Shown here: positions 14,701 through 25,800 of the stretch, piece after piece
Layout: the number at the start of each line of letters is the position of its first letter
Position numbering within the stretch: position 1 is the first letter of the stretch
DNA from: Mycocentrospora acerina
Taxonomy: Eukaryota; Ascomycota; Dothideomycetes; Pleosporales
DNA: 64,000 nucleotides
Direction of reading: 5' to 3'
Assembly (NCBI GenBank): GCA_022701365.1
Contig: JAKUHH010000156.1
Coordinates: 62,001-126,000, forward strand
Notes under the pieces: model-generated
Databases searched by the model: none
What the model saw: the letters and a program-made list of their open reading frames with translations, nothing else
What the model was told of the DNA's origin: nothing
Program-made: the position numbers and the translations under genes

Positions 14701-15090
14701 TCAGACGTCATCATCGCAGCTTTCGCTAGCTGTGGGTACCCGCGTCCTGGGATCCGTTCTGACCTCCACACGACCACGGCCGTTCCTGCAAGCGTGGGCC
14801 TCCTGAGCCGTCACGTCACCTAGATAATCCTGTAAGTGAGCAGTTTTGCCCAGCACGAGCCAGCCCTCAAGTGAGCCTGCACTCTGCCAGTGTGGCCGCC
14901 TATCGTTTCCTGTCACTCCGCCGCGCTTGTTGCCATCGACAACAACCACTATCGTTGGCGTAGACGCTAACGCCCACGCCAGTCCACCCTCTCAATAGCT
15001 CCATCTAATGCACTCGCAATCCTGATCCTCAGCCCCATCTCGACAACCTCGACTTGCTTCATTGTCTTTTTCCCCCAGGAAGCCGACCGA
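5731..15090. other. 9.4 kb stretch without a supportable gene
   Basis: Only short open frames (60-150 codons) occur on both strands. None shows a recognisable domain, consistent splice pattern or biased codon use. Base composition is moderate, not the extreme AT-richness of a heavily RIP-mutated transposon, and I saw no long terminal repeats or transposase/reverse-transcriptase motifs. The last ~1 kb (about 14000-15090) becomes C-rich with pyrimidine tracts and is probably the promoter and 5' UTR of the next gene; an acceptor-like ccccag at about 15075-15080 hints at a leader intron. Long non-coding transcripts or unannotated small genes cannot be excluded by reading. Confidence 0.5.
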
Positions 15091-17293
15091 ATGCCTTACA
15101 CACCTCCCTCCCAGCGGTCGCCAGCGTCCTCCAAGACCAACAGTCCTATTCTCAGCCGCACCCATTCCTACACAAACTTCGCGCCATCCCCCATCACCAC
15201 ACAGCGACCAGCTCTACCTCGCTCCGTCTCATCGACGTCGTATCTGCACAAACAACGCCGCTCCCCATCGTTTTCATCCCCCGCCAATCCTGATGCCGAT
15301 GCTCACAGCGCCAACGGCAGCGTAGACATCGCGTCTGACAATGACCGTGCTCGCGGGCCGTCGAGAAATGGTAGCATCCGCCCGTCTCCTCCTCCTGTGA
15401 ACGATCATCTGATTCCCTCAGGCGCGATCACCACTCCTCCCGATTCCTCGGATGATGAAGAGCGGGGTCGTAGCATAGGCAACCTGAAGGAGCTCGAGCA
15501 AGCCTTGTCGCACATCACCGTTAAGCGAGAGTTTTCGCCAACTCACACCTCACCACGCCAACATGGCGTCACGGTGACACCGACCAATACTCCCCAGCCA
15601 CTGACCGCAGCTCGCGCACTCACTATGGAGGCACGTAAGATTGCACACTCGCGCTCATCAAGCGAAATAATGCTCTCCAAGCACAACCTGGAACCCTTGA
15701 TGACCGAAACACTAATCAGCTCATCAGACGGCAGCGATGCAGAGGACGATGAGCTGCGGATAAAACCGCCTCTTCTCCGCAAGAAGTCTGGTGAGTTGGT
15801 TAGGCCTGCCCTCCGACCTCCTTCGCGCCGTAGGCCCTCCAGCATGCCGGGCACTCCCACCTACTCCAAGGCAGTGCACTTCAACGAGAACATGGAACAA
15901 GTACGACACTTCTTGCACGCTGATCGGCCAATTGCGGTCAGTGTGGGTTCTTCTCCGGTGGAGACTTACGACAGCGAGAGCGAGTATCCTTTCAACGACG
16001 ACTCTCGTAACAAGGCCCCTGAGTGGGATATCAAGCTGGCGAATTTCCCGACATCTGACTCATATGAGCGACAGACCTCACCTGTTCGTGTGGAGCGTAT
16101 ATTCCTTGCTTCTGACAACCAAACGCTAGTCGGCAACATTGCCTGTGCCAACATTTCCTTCCACAAACTTGTCGTGGCTCGGTTCACGCTTGACTATTGG
16201 AAGACTACCTCTGAAGTTGTTGCTGAGTTTAACCATGACGTTCGCAAAAAGCAAAAGGATGACGGTCACGATCGGTTCAATTTTAACATCAAGCTGGCCG
16301 ACCTGGCAAATCTTGAGTCCAAGACACTTCTGCTATGCGTACGCTATCAGGTAAACGGCCAAGAGTTCTGGGATAACAACAACAACATGAACTACCAAGT
16401 AGACTTTACCAAGAAGACCAAGCAGCGCGAAAATAAACGCCCAAACGCGAGTCTTGGTGCTATCCCTCGTAGCCGCCACTCACCAGTTGCACCACGTCCT
16501 CGCTTTGTGAACTCTGACGATGACTTCGGTCACGAGCCAGAGTCCCATTTCGAGTTCGGTAGCCGGGAGCCAGCAATTCGCCTTAAGCCCAAGAGCAAGC
16601 GTGGTCTACTCCCAAGCCAAGCTCCCAAGTCTCAGGCTGGGCAGGCTTTCTCTGCTCGCTATGACTTTGGCGCTTCGCTTACGGCAGCACTGTCGACTGC
16701 CCAAACTGCTCTGGGCGACCGTAGTGGCATCAAGCTAAATGGTACAAATGCAGCACCCAAAGGCTACTTTGATCGTCCTGCTCCAGGTCTAAAGTCACAC
16801 GCTACCGGCGCGCCTGTTCCTGGTACTGGTCTTGATACTTTTCCATCGGAAAAGCCCGACCTCCAGTCAGCAGAATACAACGAGTTGATCCAGAAGTTTT
16901 GCTTTGTACGTTCCCAACCTCAGCACTCCAGCAAGTTGGCCTAGACGGACACTAATACGACTTCAGTTCGGTACTCCTACTGGAAAATGCTCACCAGTTG
17001 CCGCTACTCCAACGACTAAAACTGTACACGGCGATGGTGCTGTCGAGTATAGCTCTGGCAGCAACCTATCGTCGGCGACTAGTAGCCCACCTTCCCCTCC
17101 GGCCATGCCGGTTTTGGTAGATGGAGCCAACGATGCCTACCCACGGAATGTCTCACCTTTCTTGTCTCGATCAACATCGCCTGGACCAGTCACTGGGCCC
17201 GGCCTTGACGATCACCTCGCATCTCAGTATGGTTATCCCATGCACGGCGGTATGTTTGCCGAGCGAAGCCACACTCCCCAAGCATGCGTGTAA
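15091..17293 (+). CDS. Protein phosphatase 1 regulatory subunit with CBM21 domain (Gac1/Pig1-like)
   Basis: Exons 15091-16905 and 16967-17293 (intron 61 nt, gtacgt..cag with ctaatac branch site, phase 0) encode 713 residues. The N-terminal ~250 residues are Ser/Pro-rich and probably disordered. A PP1-docking RVxF-type motif, KAVHF, lies at residues 260-264. A CBM21 carbohydrate-binding domain follows at roughly 332-440, with VRVERIFLASDNQTLVGNI, VVARFTLDYWKTTSEV and the closing FWDNNNNMNYQVDF. This order is that of the fungal Gac1/Pig1 and animal PPP1R3 subunits, which bring PP1 to glycogen and activate glycogen synthase. The C-terminal part is again low-complexity. Without the splice, translation would run into a stop 13 codons after the donor, so the intron is needed. 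Which paralogue (Gac1 or Pig1/2) cannot be decided. Confidence 0.9.
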
Positions 17294-18315
17294 AACACTA
17301 AAACATCTCACCTCAATGAATCTCGCTGGGCACAAAGATATGTTCACGACTCGGTTGAAGCGGATGCGTGGAGCGGACGTTGCCAGGTTTTCTGGCGACC
17401 GAGCGCTCACCAATCTTCTTCACAATGGTACAAACTGTTTCGTTGTGCCTAGCGATTGACGTTTTCCTTTCAACAGTTTATCCTGGGGTCGTTGCGTTCT
17501 AGCATTATCTCGGATGGAATTGTTGCCGCATTTTCTAGGCGGCATTGATGCATTTCTTTAACAGCCGGCGTCCTTCCTGGTCGGATGCGGCTCGCTCTGG
17601 AGTTCTTTGGGTATTCTTATTTTTCCTCGATCTTTCACTCACTACGCAGTGGTTGTAATGCTTTATTCCTGTGCGGGGCTATTCTCACGTCTCGAAGTTG
17701 TCGGTCGCTCCTCGCTTGCTGGACCGAAAAAGCGTATTGTTTGCATTTTGAAGCGTTTTCTCTCGTTACTCGATGGTCAAGTTGTTTTTGTACGGAGGCG
17801 GCAGTGAAAGATGGACGAACTCAATGTTGCGATGGTTCTTTCTAGATTGTTGCCGACGACGGTGTCGTTTTGTGCGTTCTGTATTGATGGGATGAGGGTT
17901 GATATGCGGCGCTTTGGACGACATGGTTTCCGGGAGTTTGTCGATTGAGACGAGTGTACTTTGGGCGAGACGTCCAGCATCGTACCTATATATATCCAGT
18001 CAATGCAATAACATGGCATAACTCTCCTCTTGTACGTTTTGTAGTTGTGCCTCGTGAGCAGCTTTCTTTTCGCCCAGACAGGGTGTAGAAGGTACCTGAT
18101 AATCTAGATTGCGGACCTGTATGGCATGTGACCATCGTCAGGCCCCACTTGGCAGACACGATTGGACCCTGGAGTCCGCTCACCAGCTCTCCCAACCTCT
18201 TTTCGGATCATCCACGACCGAGCTTTGTTTCTCTGCCGCCCGCGTGTCGCCGTTGACGCTCCTTCCATCTCTTCCTCCCCACAGGCGTCGCGCACGCCCA
18301 CACCCACACGCAGCA
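17294..18315. other. Intergenic between two + strand genes
   Basis: About 1 kb with T-rich blocks (17590-17800) that look like 3' UTR, then C-rich promoter-like sequence (18200-18315) leading to the next ATG. The open frame running into the next gene from 18109 lacks any conserved sequence before 18316. Confidence 0.5.
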
Positions 18316-19736
18316 ATGGCCTGGGGCTTTCTCAAAGAGGCCGTACCTCCCCCGCCCCCGCTCCCCCCGCCCGTCGTCCCTCGCTCAGGGCCCGAAATCG
18401 ATGCCACGACCGTCACCTCGCTACTAGGCGTCGTTGCCCTCCTCGCCGGCGCGTACGCCATTTCGACCCGAGTCCTATCCCGCAACGCGTCCCGCAAGAC
18501 CCGCATCCTCTTCATCTGGCACCTGTTCGACGCGCTGATCCACTTCGTCTTCGAGGGCAGCTTCCTCTGGAACTGCTTCTTCGTCTCGTACGCGCTGCCC
18601 ACGACGTTTGCCGCGCAGAAGAGCACGCACGTCACGCTGTTTACGCCCCCGGACGTGTACTGGCTGGGCATTCAAGACCGGCTGTTTGGCGCAAACTATG
18701 GCGCAGGGCCGGCAAGCAGGCTGTGGCAGGAATATGCAAAGGCGGACAAGCGGTGGGGAGGGACCGACTTGACGGTCGTCAGTCTGGAGCTGTTGACCGT
18801 GTTTGTGGCGGGCCCACTGGCGCTGTGGATCTGCTGGTCATTGAGGGGGGAGGAGAGGAAGGGCACGCTGAAGAAGTGGTTCTGGATGGTTATTCTGGCG
18901 ACGGGGGAGATTTATGGAGGTGAGTCAATGGGCTGACGGGTGCGGGCCACACGGGCGACCCTTTTTTCATTATTTGTCTCCTGGATTATGGCGCCGACAG
19001 CTCGGTCATATAAGAGGAGGATCAGGGGGCTGGGGCGTATGGGCGTCGTGAGGCGGTGCGCTGTGCTTTGTTGTGCTATGCTGTGCTGCGTAGGAGGTGG
19101 ATTCCTCGGCCCGATGATTCGTCTGCTGCGCTTGCTTTTGTTTCGCATTCCCACATGTTGAGGCTGACACGTCACTCTAGGCTGGATGACTTTTGCTCCC
19201 GAGTGGCTGTCTGGCAGCCCCAACCTTGACACGTCCAATTGGATGTATCTGTAAGCTGGCCCTATTTTCTTTTCCACCTCCCCCTCTCCCCTGTTTCCCT
19301 GCCACCGGGCAATCGCTTCCCCCTTCACAAGGCGTCGCCGGACTTGCTCGCCGCCCTATCAGTGCGCCGCTTGCGTTGCGTTGGCCCTGCATAAAATGTG
19401 CTGGCGGATGCCCGGGCGGGTACGCCGTCTCCCGCGGGACCCACTTGTCATATCAGAGCCTCTCACATACATACCAACCCACACTTCCGCCTCACTCGTT
19501 TGCCGCTTTCAGCCGCACGTTATCAGGAACATGTGCAGTTTTTTTCTGGTGATGTGGAATGCGTGCTAATTTGTGTGTTTTTTTTTCCAAACAGTTATCT
19601 CTATCTGCTCTTTTTCAACGGACTGTGGGTTATCTTCCCGCTTTGGATCTTGTGGGAGGCGTATGCGGCAATGAGTGAGGCGATGAGTCAGGCGGAGATG
19701 GTGGATCTGGTCAACTATTTGGGAAAGGACGATTAA
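18316..19736 (+). CDS. EBP-type (EXPERA domain) Delta8-Delta7 sterol isomerase
   Basis: Exons 18316-18919, 19181-19250 and 19595-19736 give 271 residues; introns are 261 and 344 nt. The protein is a multi-pass ER membrane protein of the emopamil-binding-protein family. Residues that are catalytic or drug-binding in human EBP are kept: His76 and Glu80 (ALIHFVFEGSF), Glu158 (VVSLELLTVFVAGP), the GEIYGG turn, and Asn233/Trp236 (FFNGLW). The LWQEYAKADKRW block also matches EBP closely. Family knowledge: EBP moves the sterol C8-C9 double bond to C7-C8. Fungi usually use the unrelated Erg2 (sigma-1-like) for this step, so this could be a second sterol isomerase or an EXPERA protein with another role. 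The start at 18316 follows a long Pro-rich N-terminal segment; an in-frame extension upstream to 18109 looks non-coding. Confidence 0.87.
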
Positions 19737-19977
19737 TGGACGAGGAAAAAAAAAGTTGGTGCTGGACAAAGGTGGGACGACGGGGTCAAAGTTGAAACAT
19801 TACAGACAAGAGATATTGCATGGCGAGGACGTTTGGGCGTTACGGTGGATCTGATTGCTCTGGAGCACATTAGAAGAACTGATCAATTTGAATAGCTTTA
19901 CCATACTTCATAAACTCCCAGCCACGGCGCCAAGCCTCCTTCACAACGCTTCCAGCCTTTTAAGACAGAAAAGCCCC

Positions 19978-21237
19978 CTATTTCTTCCCCACAAACCTAT
20001 CCTTATCTATCAGTACTCCCCTCGCCATCTCCAGCTGCTCATCCGTCTGTACCACAAGCGTCTTGAACCTCGCCTTCTCCCCACTAATATCCGTAACCAC
20101 ATCTTCGACTTTCCTCCCATTCTTCTCCGCATCCAGCGCAAATCCCAAACACCTGACCCCTTTAACGACAGCCTCTCTCAACTTGTCTCCACGCTCGCCA
20201 ATTCCTCCTGCGAACACCAACGCATCGACCTCGCCATCCAACTTCACAAAGTATGGCGCAACGTAGTTTACAATGCGATCCACAAAAATGTTGAACGCAA
20301 GCTGATCCTCCTCACGGTCTGAGGCACTGATTTTCCCAAAGTCCGTCGTTCCAGTCAATGCTTTCCATCCACTTTCCTTGTTTAGAATCTCTTCTGCCTG
20401 CGTGATGTGCAGTTGTCCACTGCTGCTTCTGCTTGGCTTTCCGGCAGAATGCGTAAAATGGAACATCAAGCTGGGATCGATACTACCGCTTCTTGTCGCG
20501 CCAGGCAGTCCCGCGAGCGGCGTGAGGCCCATTGATGTGTCAAGGCTCTTGCCGCCTTGGATGCAACATGCTGATGCGCCAGACCCGAGATGCAGCGCAA
20601 TGATGTTGAGCTTGTCGGCGGGCTTGGAAAGAAATTCCGCGACGGCGTGCGTAATAAACGAGTAACTTATGCCATGGAACCCATACTTGCGCAACTTGTT
20701 CTTTTTAGCGACAGATTGATCGATCGGGTAGGTACTGATGTAGGGGGGCAGGCTGCTGTGGAAGGCCGAATCAAAGTAGGCAATGTTCCTGGCGGTGGGT
20801 AGGATGTCGGCTACTGCCCGGACAATGTCGAGGGCAGGCGCGTTGTGTAGGGGCGCAAGGTCGGAGAGCTCTTCAATGTGGTGATAGGTGTCTGAGTCGA
20901 TAACCTGGCTGCGGGGGTAGTCGCCACCGTGTACAACGCGGTGGCATGTGAAGCGGATGTCTTCCTTCTTACTGAGTTCTGAGAGGCCTTTGTCGTTGGT
21001 CAGGTGGTCGAGCACATAGCGAAAGGCATCCACTTGGGAATTGATATTTTCCAGCTCTTTGTCCTTGACCTTCTCATCACCTCTTTCATACTTTAGTTTC
21101 GCGGGGGGAGAAGTGAGACCTTCGACCGAGACTTCCGCGAGCTGTTTTGGCACAGATGATCCACTCTCAGGCGTTTTGTAGACGGAGATCTTGACGCTCG
21201 ACGAGCCGGCGTTGATGGAAAGGATAATCTCGGGCAT
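19978..21237 (-). CDS. ackA: Acetate kinase
   Basis: Single-exon gene, 419 residues, about the usual family length (~400). The start is placed at the second Met of the frame (MPEIILSINAGSSSVK), because acetate kinases begin directly with the I.NAGSSS phosphate-binding strand. Other family signatures are HRVVHGG, FDSAFHSSLPPY, RKYGFHGISY, the HLGSGAS loop and GLTPLAGLPGATRSGSIDP. The enzyme interconverts acetyl phosphate + ADP and acetate + ATP. In filamentous fungi it is paired with phosphoketolase (Xfp), which makes acetyl phosphate from xylulose- or fructose-phosphate; no Xfp gene is in this window. The reading frame is intact with no intron. The 3' end faces the EBP-type gene 241 bp away. 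Confidence 0.95.
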   Translation of the reverse strand: MPEIILSINAGSSSVKISVYKTPESGSSVPKQLAEVSVEGLTSPPAKLKYERGDEKVKDKELENINSQVDAFRYVLDHLTNDKGLSELSKKEDIRFTCHRVVHGGDYPRSQVIDSDTYHHIEELSDLAPLHNAPALDIVRAVADILPTARNIAYFDSAFHSSLPPYISTYPIDQSVAKKNKLRKYGFHGISYSFITHAVAEFLSKPADKLNIIALHLGSGASACCIQGGKSLDTSMGLTPLAGLPGATRSGSIDPSLMFHFTHSAGKPSRSSSGQLHITQAEEILNKESGWKALTGTTDFGKISASDREEDQLAFNIFVDRIVNYVAPYFVKLDGEVDALVFAGGIGERGDKLREAVVKGVRCLGFALDAEKNGRKVEDVVTDISGEKARFKTLVVQTDEQLEMARGVLIDKDRFVGKK

Positions 21238-22114
21238 GGTGTGATCTACAGTTTGCAAACTGCTATGTGACAGAAATGAGGCACGTCTGATACTCGATGG
21301 AGGTCAAGCGGCTGAGATATTTGTCGTATAATTAATTGATTGAGGTTGTCGAAGATTACTCCTGCCTGCGAAGGTGGATGTTGGGAAGGTGGGACTACGT
21401 CGGAGCAACAATGACGTCTGTAAACAAGTCAGGTCCTCAACACAGTACAACCAGATAGACAGACAAGTATATAGACCGACAGACAAATGAGCACATAGGT
21501 ATAGAGGACGTCTCAGAAAGACACTCTCTTGTATCAGAATTAACTATCAGTGTTTGCTTCCTCATAAATCAGACATTCTCGTCACTCATACTGTCCTACA
21601 AGTTCGAAAATAATATCGAACGATCGGAAGCAGCGGCGCTCAAATCGTATTTTCTTCCTTCCCCACTGCGCATATATTATTAGCCTTGTCATCACCAGAC
21701 CTTGAACCTCGACGACTTCATGCCCCACCAAAAAAAGGTTCTGACAAAGTTGTGGCGCCATCTGTTTCGTCCTGTTGCTGTTCACAAATGACGTCACTGC
21801 AAACATTTACTTCTCATCTATCAACGAGGAGACAACAACAAAGTTGGATGATGATGCAACACACGAGAAACCGAATAACAACCTGTATCTCCCCAAACAA
21901 TGAGGCGAGTGAAGGTGTTAATGGAAGAAAGAATGACAATCTACTGCACTCCTACGTCCCCCTCACTCAAAGAACATGCATTTTACAATTTTTGCTTCAT
22001 TTTTTTGCCTTTTCTCTTACAAACACATACGCAGTGGTTGCGCTTTACGCTTCGTCACTACCATCCCCATCAACCTTCCTTTTATCTATACATGTCCTTT
22101 CGTGCCCATGTCCT

Positions 22115-22148
<34 letters not shown>

Positions 22149-22890
22149 NNNNNNNNNNNNNNNNNNNNNNNNNNNNNNNNNNNNNNNNNNNNNNNNNNNN
22201 NNNNNNNNNNNNNNNNNNNNNNNNNNNNNNNNNNNNNNNNNNNNNNNNNNNNNNNNNNNNNNNNNNNNNNNNNNNNNNNNNNNNNNNNNNNNNNNCCCCC
22301 CCCCCCCCCCCCCCACCCAGCCATAGTAACATCAAAAAGAGAGAGAGCCAGCCCATCAAGACAGAAACGCTCGTGTACCCATAGCAAGAAAAGGAAAAGG
22401 TAGCAGAAAAACTCCAGGGAATGCCAAAACAGAACCACCGGCGAGAAAACAGAATGCACGTATACAGCGATATAAAGCGCCCATCACCCGAAATACAGCG
22501 GGCTGGACTTGTAAAGATTCAAGCCCGCAAAATGCCTCCTCCATCTTCTATCTGCGCTTCTTCGACAATTTCTCGAGCGCATGCTAAACGCTTCGAATGC
22601 AATGATATGATCTCCCTTCCATCTTCTTCATTTTCGGGGTTTTCTTGTGCGTCCACGCCAGGGACGCAATGATAGGATATGCGCGTCGATAATATATGGC
22701 GTGCCTAGAGGGATAAGAAGGCACCTGCCTGTTCATTTGTTCCTAGCAGCTCATCTCAAGTGTCTGCCTCTAGAGACAGACCTCCTCGTGGTTTCTGTCG
22801 GTATCCAAAATTTGGTTGGGTGAGATGACCGTGTATAGACCTAACCCGGACACATCATCGGATAGGTACAGAGAAAAGCAAGGTTTTCGT
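21238..22890. other. Intergenic: acetate kinase upstream region with assembly gap
   Basis: The 1.65 kb between the acetate kinase start and the 3' end of the poly(A) polymerase gene. It has no gene and holds the C-tract and the run of N described separately. Part of it must be the acetate kinase promoter. Confidence 0.6.
22116..22314. repeat. Poly-C tract interrupted by a 147-base assembly gap
   Basis: Thirty-three C (22116-22148), then 147 N (22149-22295), then nineteen C (22296-22314). Identical homopolymer on both sides suggests that the gap stands for an unsequenced, perhaps long, C/G homopolymer or a structure that blocked sequencing. Any reading frame through it is meaningless. Confidence 0.95.
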
Positions 22891-25800
22891 TTACCCTCCC
22901 TTTCGATCCGCTACATTAGCAGGTAACGGCTCCCCTGTCGTTTTCTGCTCAGGAACTTTCTTCCCTCTGCCATTCTTCTTCCTCTTGCCGCCTTGCGATT
23001 GCCATGGGCTGGAGCCATTGCTGTTACCAGACGGCGACTTGTTATTCTTCTCATTAGCCTGCGGGTGATTCTTAAGTTGCGTAGTACGTGTGTCTCTGTT
23101 TCCGGTTGACGAAGCAGGGGTATGCGAGGCTCGACGAGTGTGATGATTTTCTTTTGTGTGAGCTTTTGTACCGTTGACTAACTTGCTAAGCTCAGACGAC
23201 CTATTGATAGTAGGCGAGGGCGTGCGAGTCTCGAAGACAGGCGAAAGTAATGGCAGATTGGCTGTCTTGATCTCTTGAGGAGGCGCTCGAGGAGTCTTCG
23301 AGATGTCCAACGATGGGAGACCATTGGCATACGCCGTATTCCGCCATTGAGGAGGTATTGTACGCTTAGGAGACACATCCTCTGCATGGCTATTGCGGTT
23401 GGATTGGTTTGAGTCGTAGTTTATCCAGCCTTCTGGCAATGTAGGAAATGGGTGTTGCTCCTCGCTTGGAACGCGTGTCAATCCATTCGTTTCCACACGA
23501 GGACTACCTTTCATCGATCCATTGACGATTGGCGGCCCTATTGCTTCCATTGCCCTCTGCCTTTGCATTTCTTCAAGCACGAGCTGCTGACGCGCCTCGA
23601 GCTCTCTTATCTGCTGCATGTTCTGGCTGTTAGCGTAGATGCCAAGGGCAGCAGCATGTGGCATATCGGGTAGCGAAGACTCAATCACATTGCCCTGAGT
23701 ATAAACATCGCGCGGCTGGGTCGGAAATGACCCGTTTACAATGACTGGCCCAGCATCAACTGGCGGTCGAACAGAATCAACACGAGCCTTTCGCTCAAAA
23801 TTCGAGGTGGTTTGTGGATGCCCTCCAACTGAATAATTTCGCATATGGTCACCGAGTGGTGACGGAGATCGCGAAGCTCGGCGCAACGCAGTGTTGAGAA
23901 GAGGCTGCAGTACTTCTGGTGAAACACGCCTGCGACGTTGAGCCAGTTCGCTGAAGGATGGAATAGCCGAGACGGCATAGTCTGACAGAGAGCGCGCTGG
24001 CTGGTTCTGATCTGCTACAGGGTAGCCGACATACTCCTTCGGCGAACTATTATCCGGGAGGACAGCGGGCTCGGGAGGATTCATAGGTGGGCTGGGCTGC
24101 ACTGCAAATGTTGGGTGCGGGACATGACTATCCTGCATTGATCGTGCGATAGGATAACCGACGAATGCCGATGCGTCGTAGAGCTGAGGGATAGGGTAGC
24201 CTATTGGGATGGGTTGCTGTGTAAGACCGCGAGGAGGTTGGGACTGTGAGCGGATCGACCCAGTGTCACTCTCATTCGACACCCGGTGAACCGTTCTACG
24301 CACACCAGGAACACTGTTGCTCAGCGATGGGGAAGAAGGGTTTGTTCGCGATCCATCTTGCGACATGGTTGGATCTGCCTGAAGCGGATTGTAAAATCCC
24401 GGATGATGGTACAAAAAGCCTTGTGGGATAGCGTTTGGTGGCATTCCAAGCTCGGCGAGATGAGGACTGGAGCGACCGTTGATGAACGGTGACTTCTGTG
24501 GCGATCCGTTTGTGCTGGTAGGCCCGCGATTTTGTGCTTGAGCCTGAGCTTGGGCGAATGCGTGTGCTTGCATCTGAGCGGCTCTTACCTGGTGTGCCTG
24601 CTGATGTTGCTGGGCAGCTAGTTGAGCCCGCAGGGAATTCGACTGCATCTCCAACATTTGATATTGCTGATATAGCTGATCATGCAACTGCTCATGAAGC
24701 CCCCTAGGAAAAGCGAAGTACTCTTGTTGAGCAGACCCTGGGAGTGGCGGGCTATGCAGAAAAGGTGGCCGCCCTTGAGCAAAAGATGCGCCACCGGACG
24801 ACCTCCTGCCATTATTGCCATGCCCCTTCATGTTGAACCCTCCTCTGCCCCCTCGGTGAGGTGACCCACCACCACGTGGTGCGCTAGAGCGAATAGGTAC
24901 GCTCGACGTAATGGTCGCTTTTTGGGATTGCGGCTTTTTGAAAATCGCGCTTGGCTTCTCCTCAGCCGGAAACTCGAATTGCTCGCACGCCTTCTCGAGC
25001 TGCTGGCCGTCCGCAAGAAGGTCAAACGCGCGTCGAATTTCAAGATGAATACCGCGCCAGGCGTAGTCATCTGCCGAGTTTCCTAAATTCCGATCAATGT
25101 TGAATGGCTCCTCAACACAAAGACGGTTCACACCCTCTTTCTGTCCACCCCCAGGATGCCAATTCTTCTCTTCTCTCCTCAGCCGCTTGCCTTGTCGCAC
25201 GGAAATGGCCTCTTTCTCAAAGTCTACCTCATATCCGTACAACCGAAAGAAGTGGAAGAGCAAGTGACCCAATGACTCGCTGTTCTTGTCGCCAAACCCC
25301 CTAAGCTGATCCAAGTCATCGGCAAAGCCAGATGTCGAAGGCTTGCCTGTTGCCTTGTCGATTTCTCGATGCGGGAGATTGTGCAAGGCGGGTAATATTG
25401 GCGGTTCTCGAGTCTGGAGAAAATTTATGATCATGCATATCCACGTGTACGAGCTGATTGTGCCACCAATGCCTGTTTCATGTTAGAAAGAGACTGCCAG
25501 GCGGGCTAAAAGACTGACCAGCATCGTTCAGAATACGCCTCTTCGTCCAGTGCTTGATGATCATGGCGAGTGGACGCACACGGTCGTCGATCTGGATGTA
25601 GGTTTTGATCATGCGCGTATTGTCGAGGGCAGCGACATTGTTGACGTTGATGTCGCAGTTGATGTCAAGCTCAGGGTCCCAGACTTTTACTATCCGAACC
25701 TTGGCACCTGGTATGCAGACGACCCTTTGCATTCCATCTGTGTTTTGTCAGTGAGAATCGCTTACTGGTGGATAGACTGTGGAATGGCGTACGCTTGTCA

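Noticed and set aside
18162..18923. 253-codon frame parallel to the sterol isomerase
   Set aside because: Arg/Pro/His-rich shadow of a GC-rich exon; the EBP motifs are in the other frame.
22045..22459. Several open frames of poly-Pro or poly-Gly through the N run
   Set aside because: They exist only because N was translated as unknown residues between C homopolymers.
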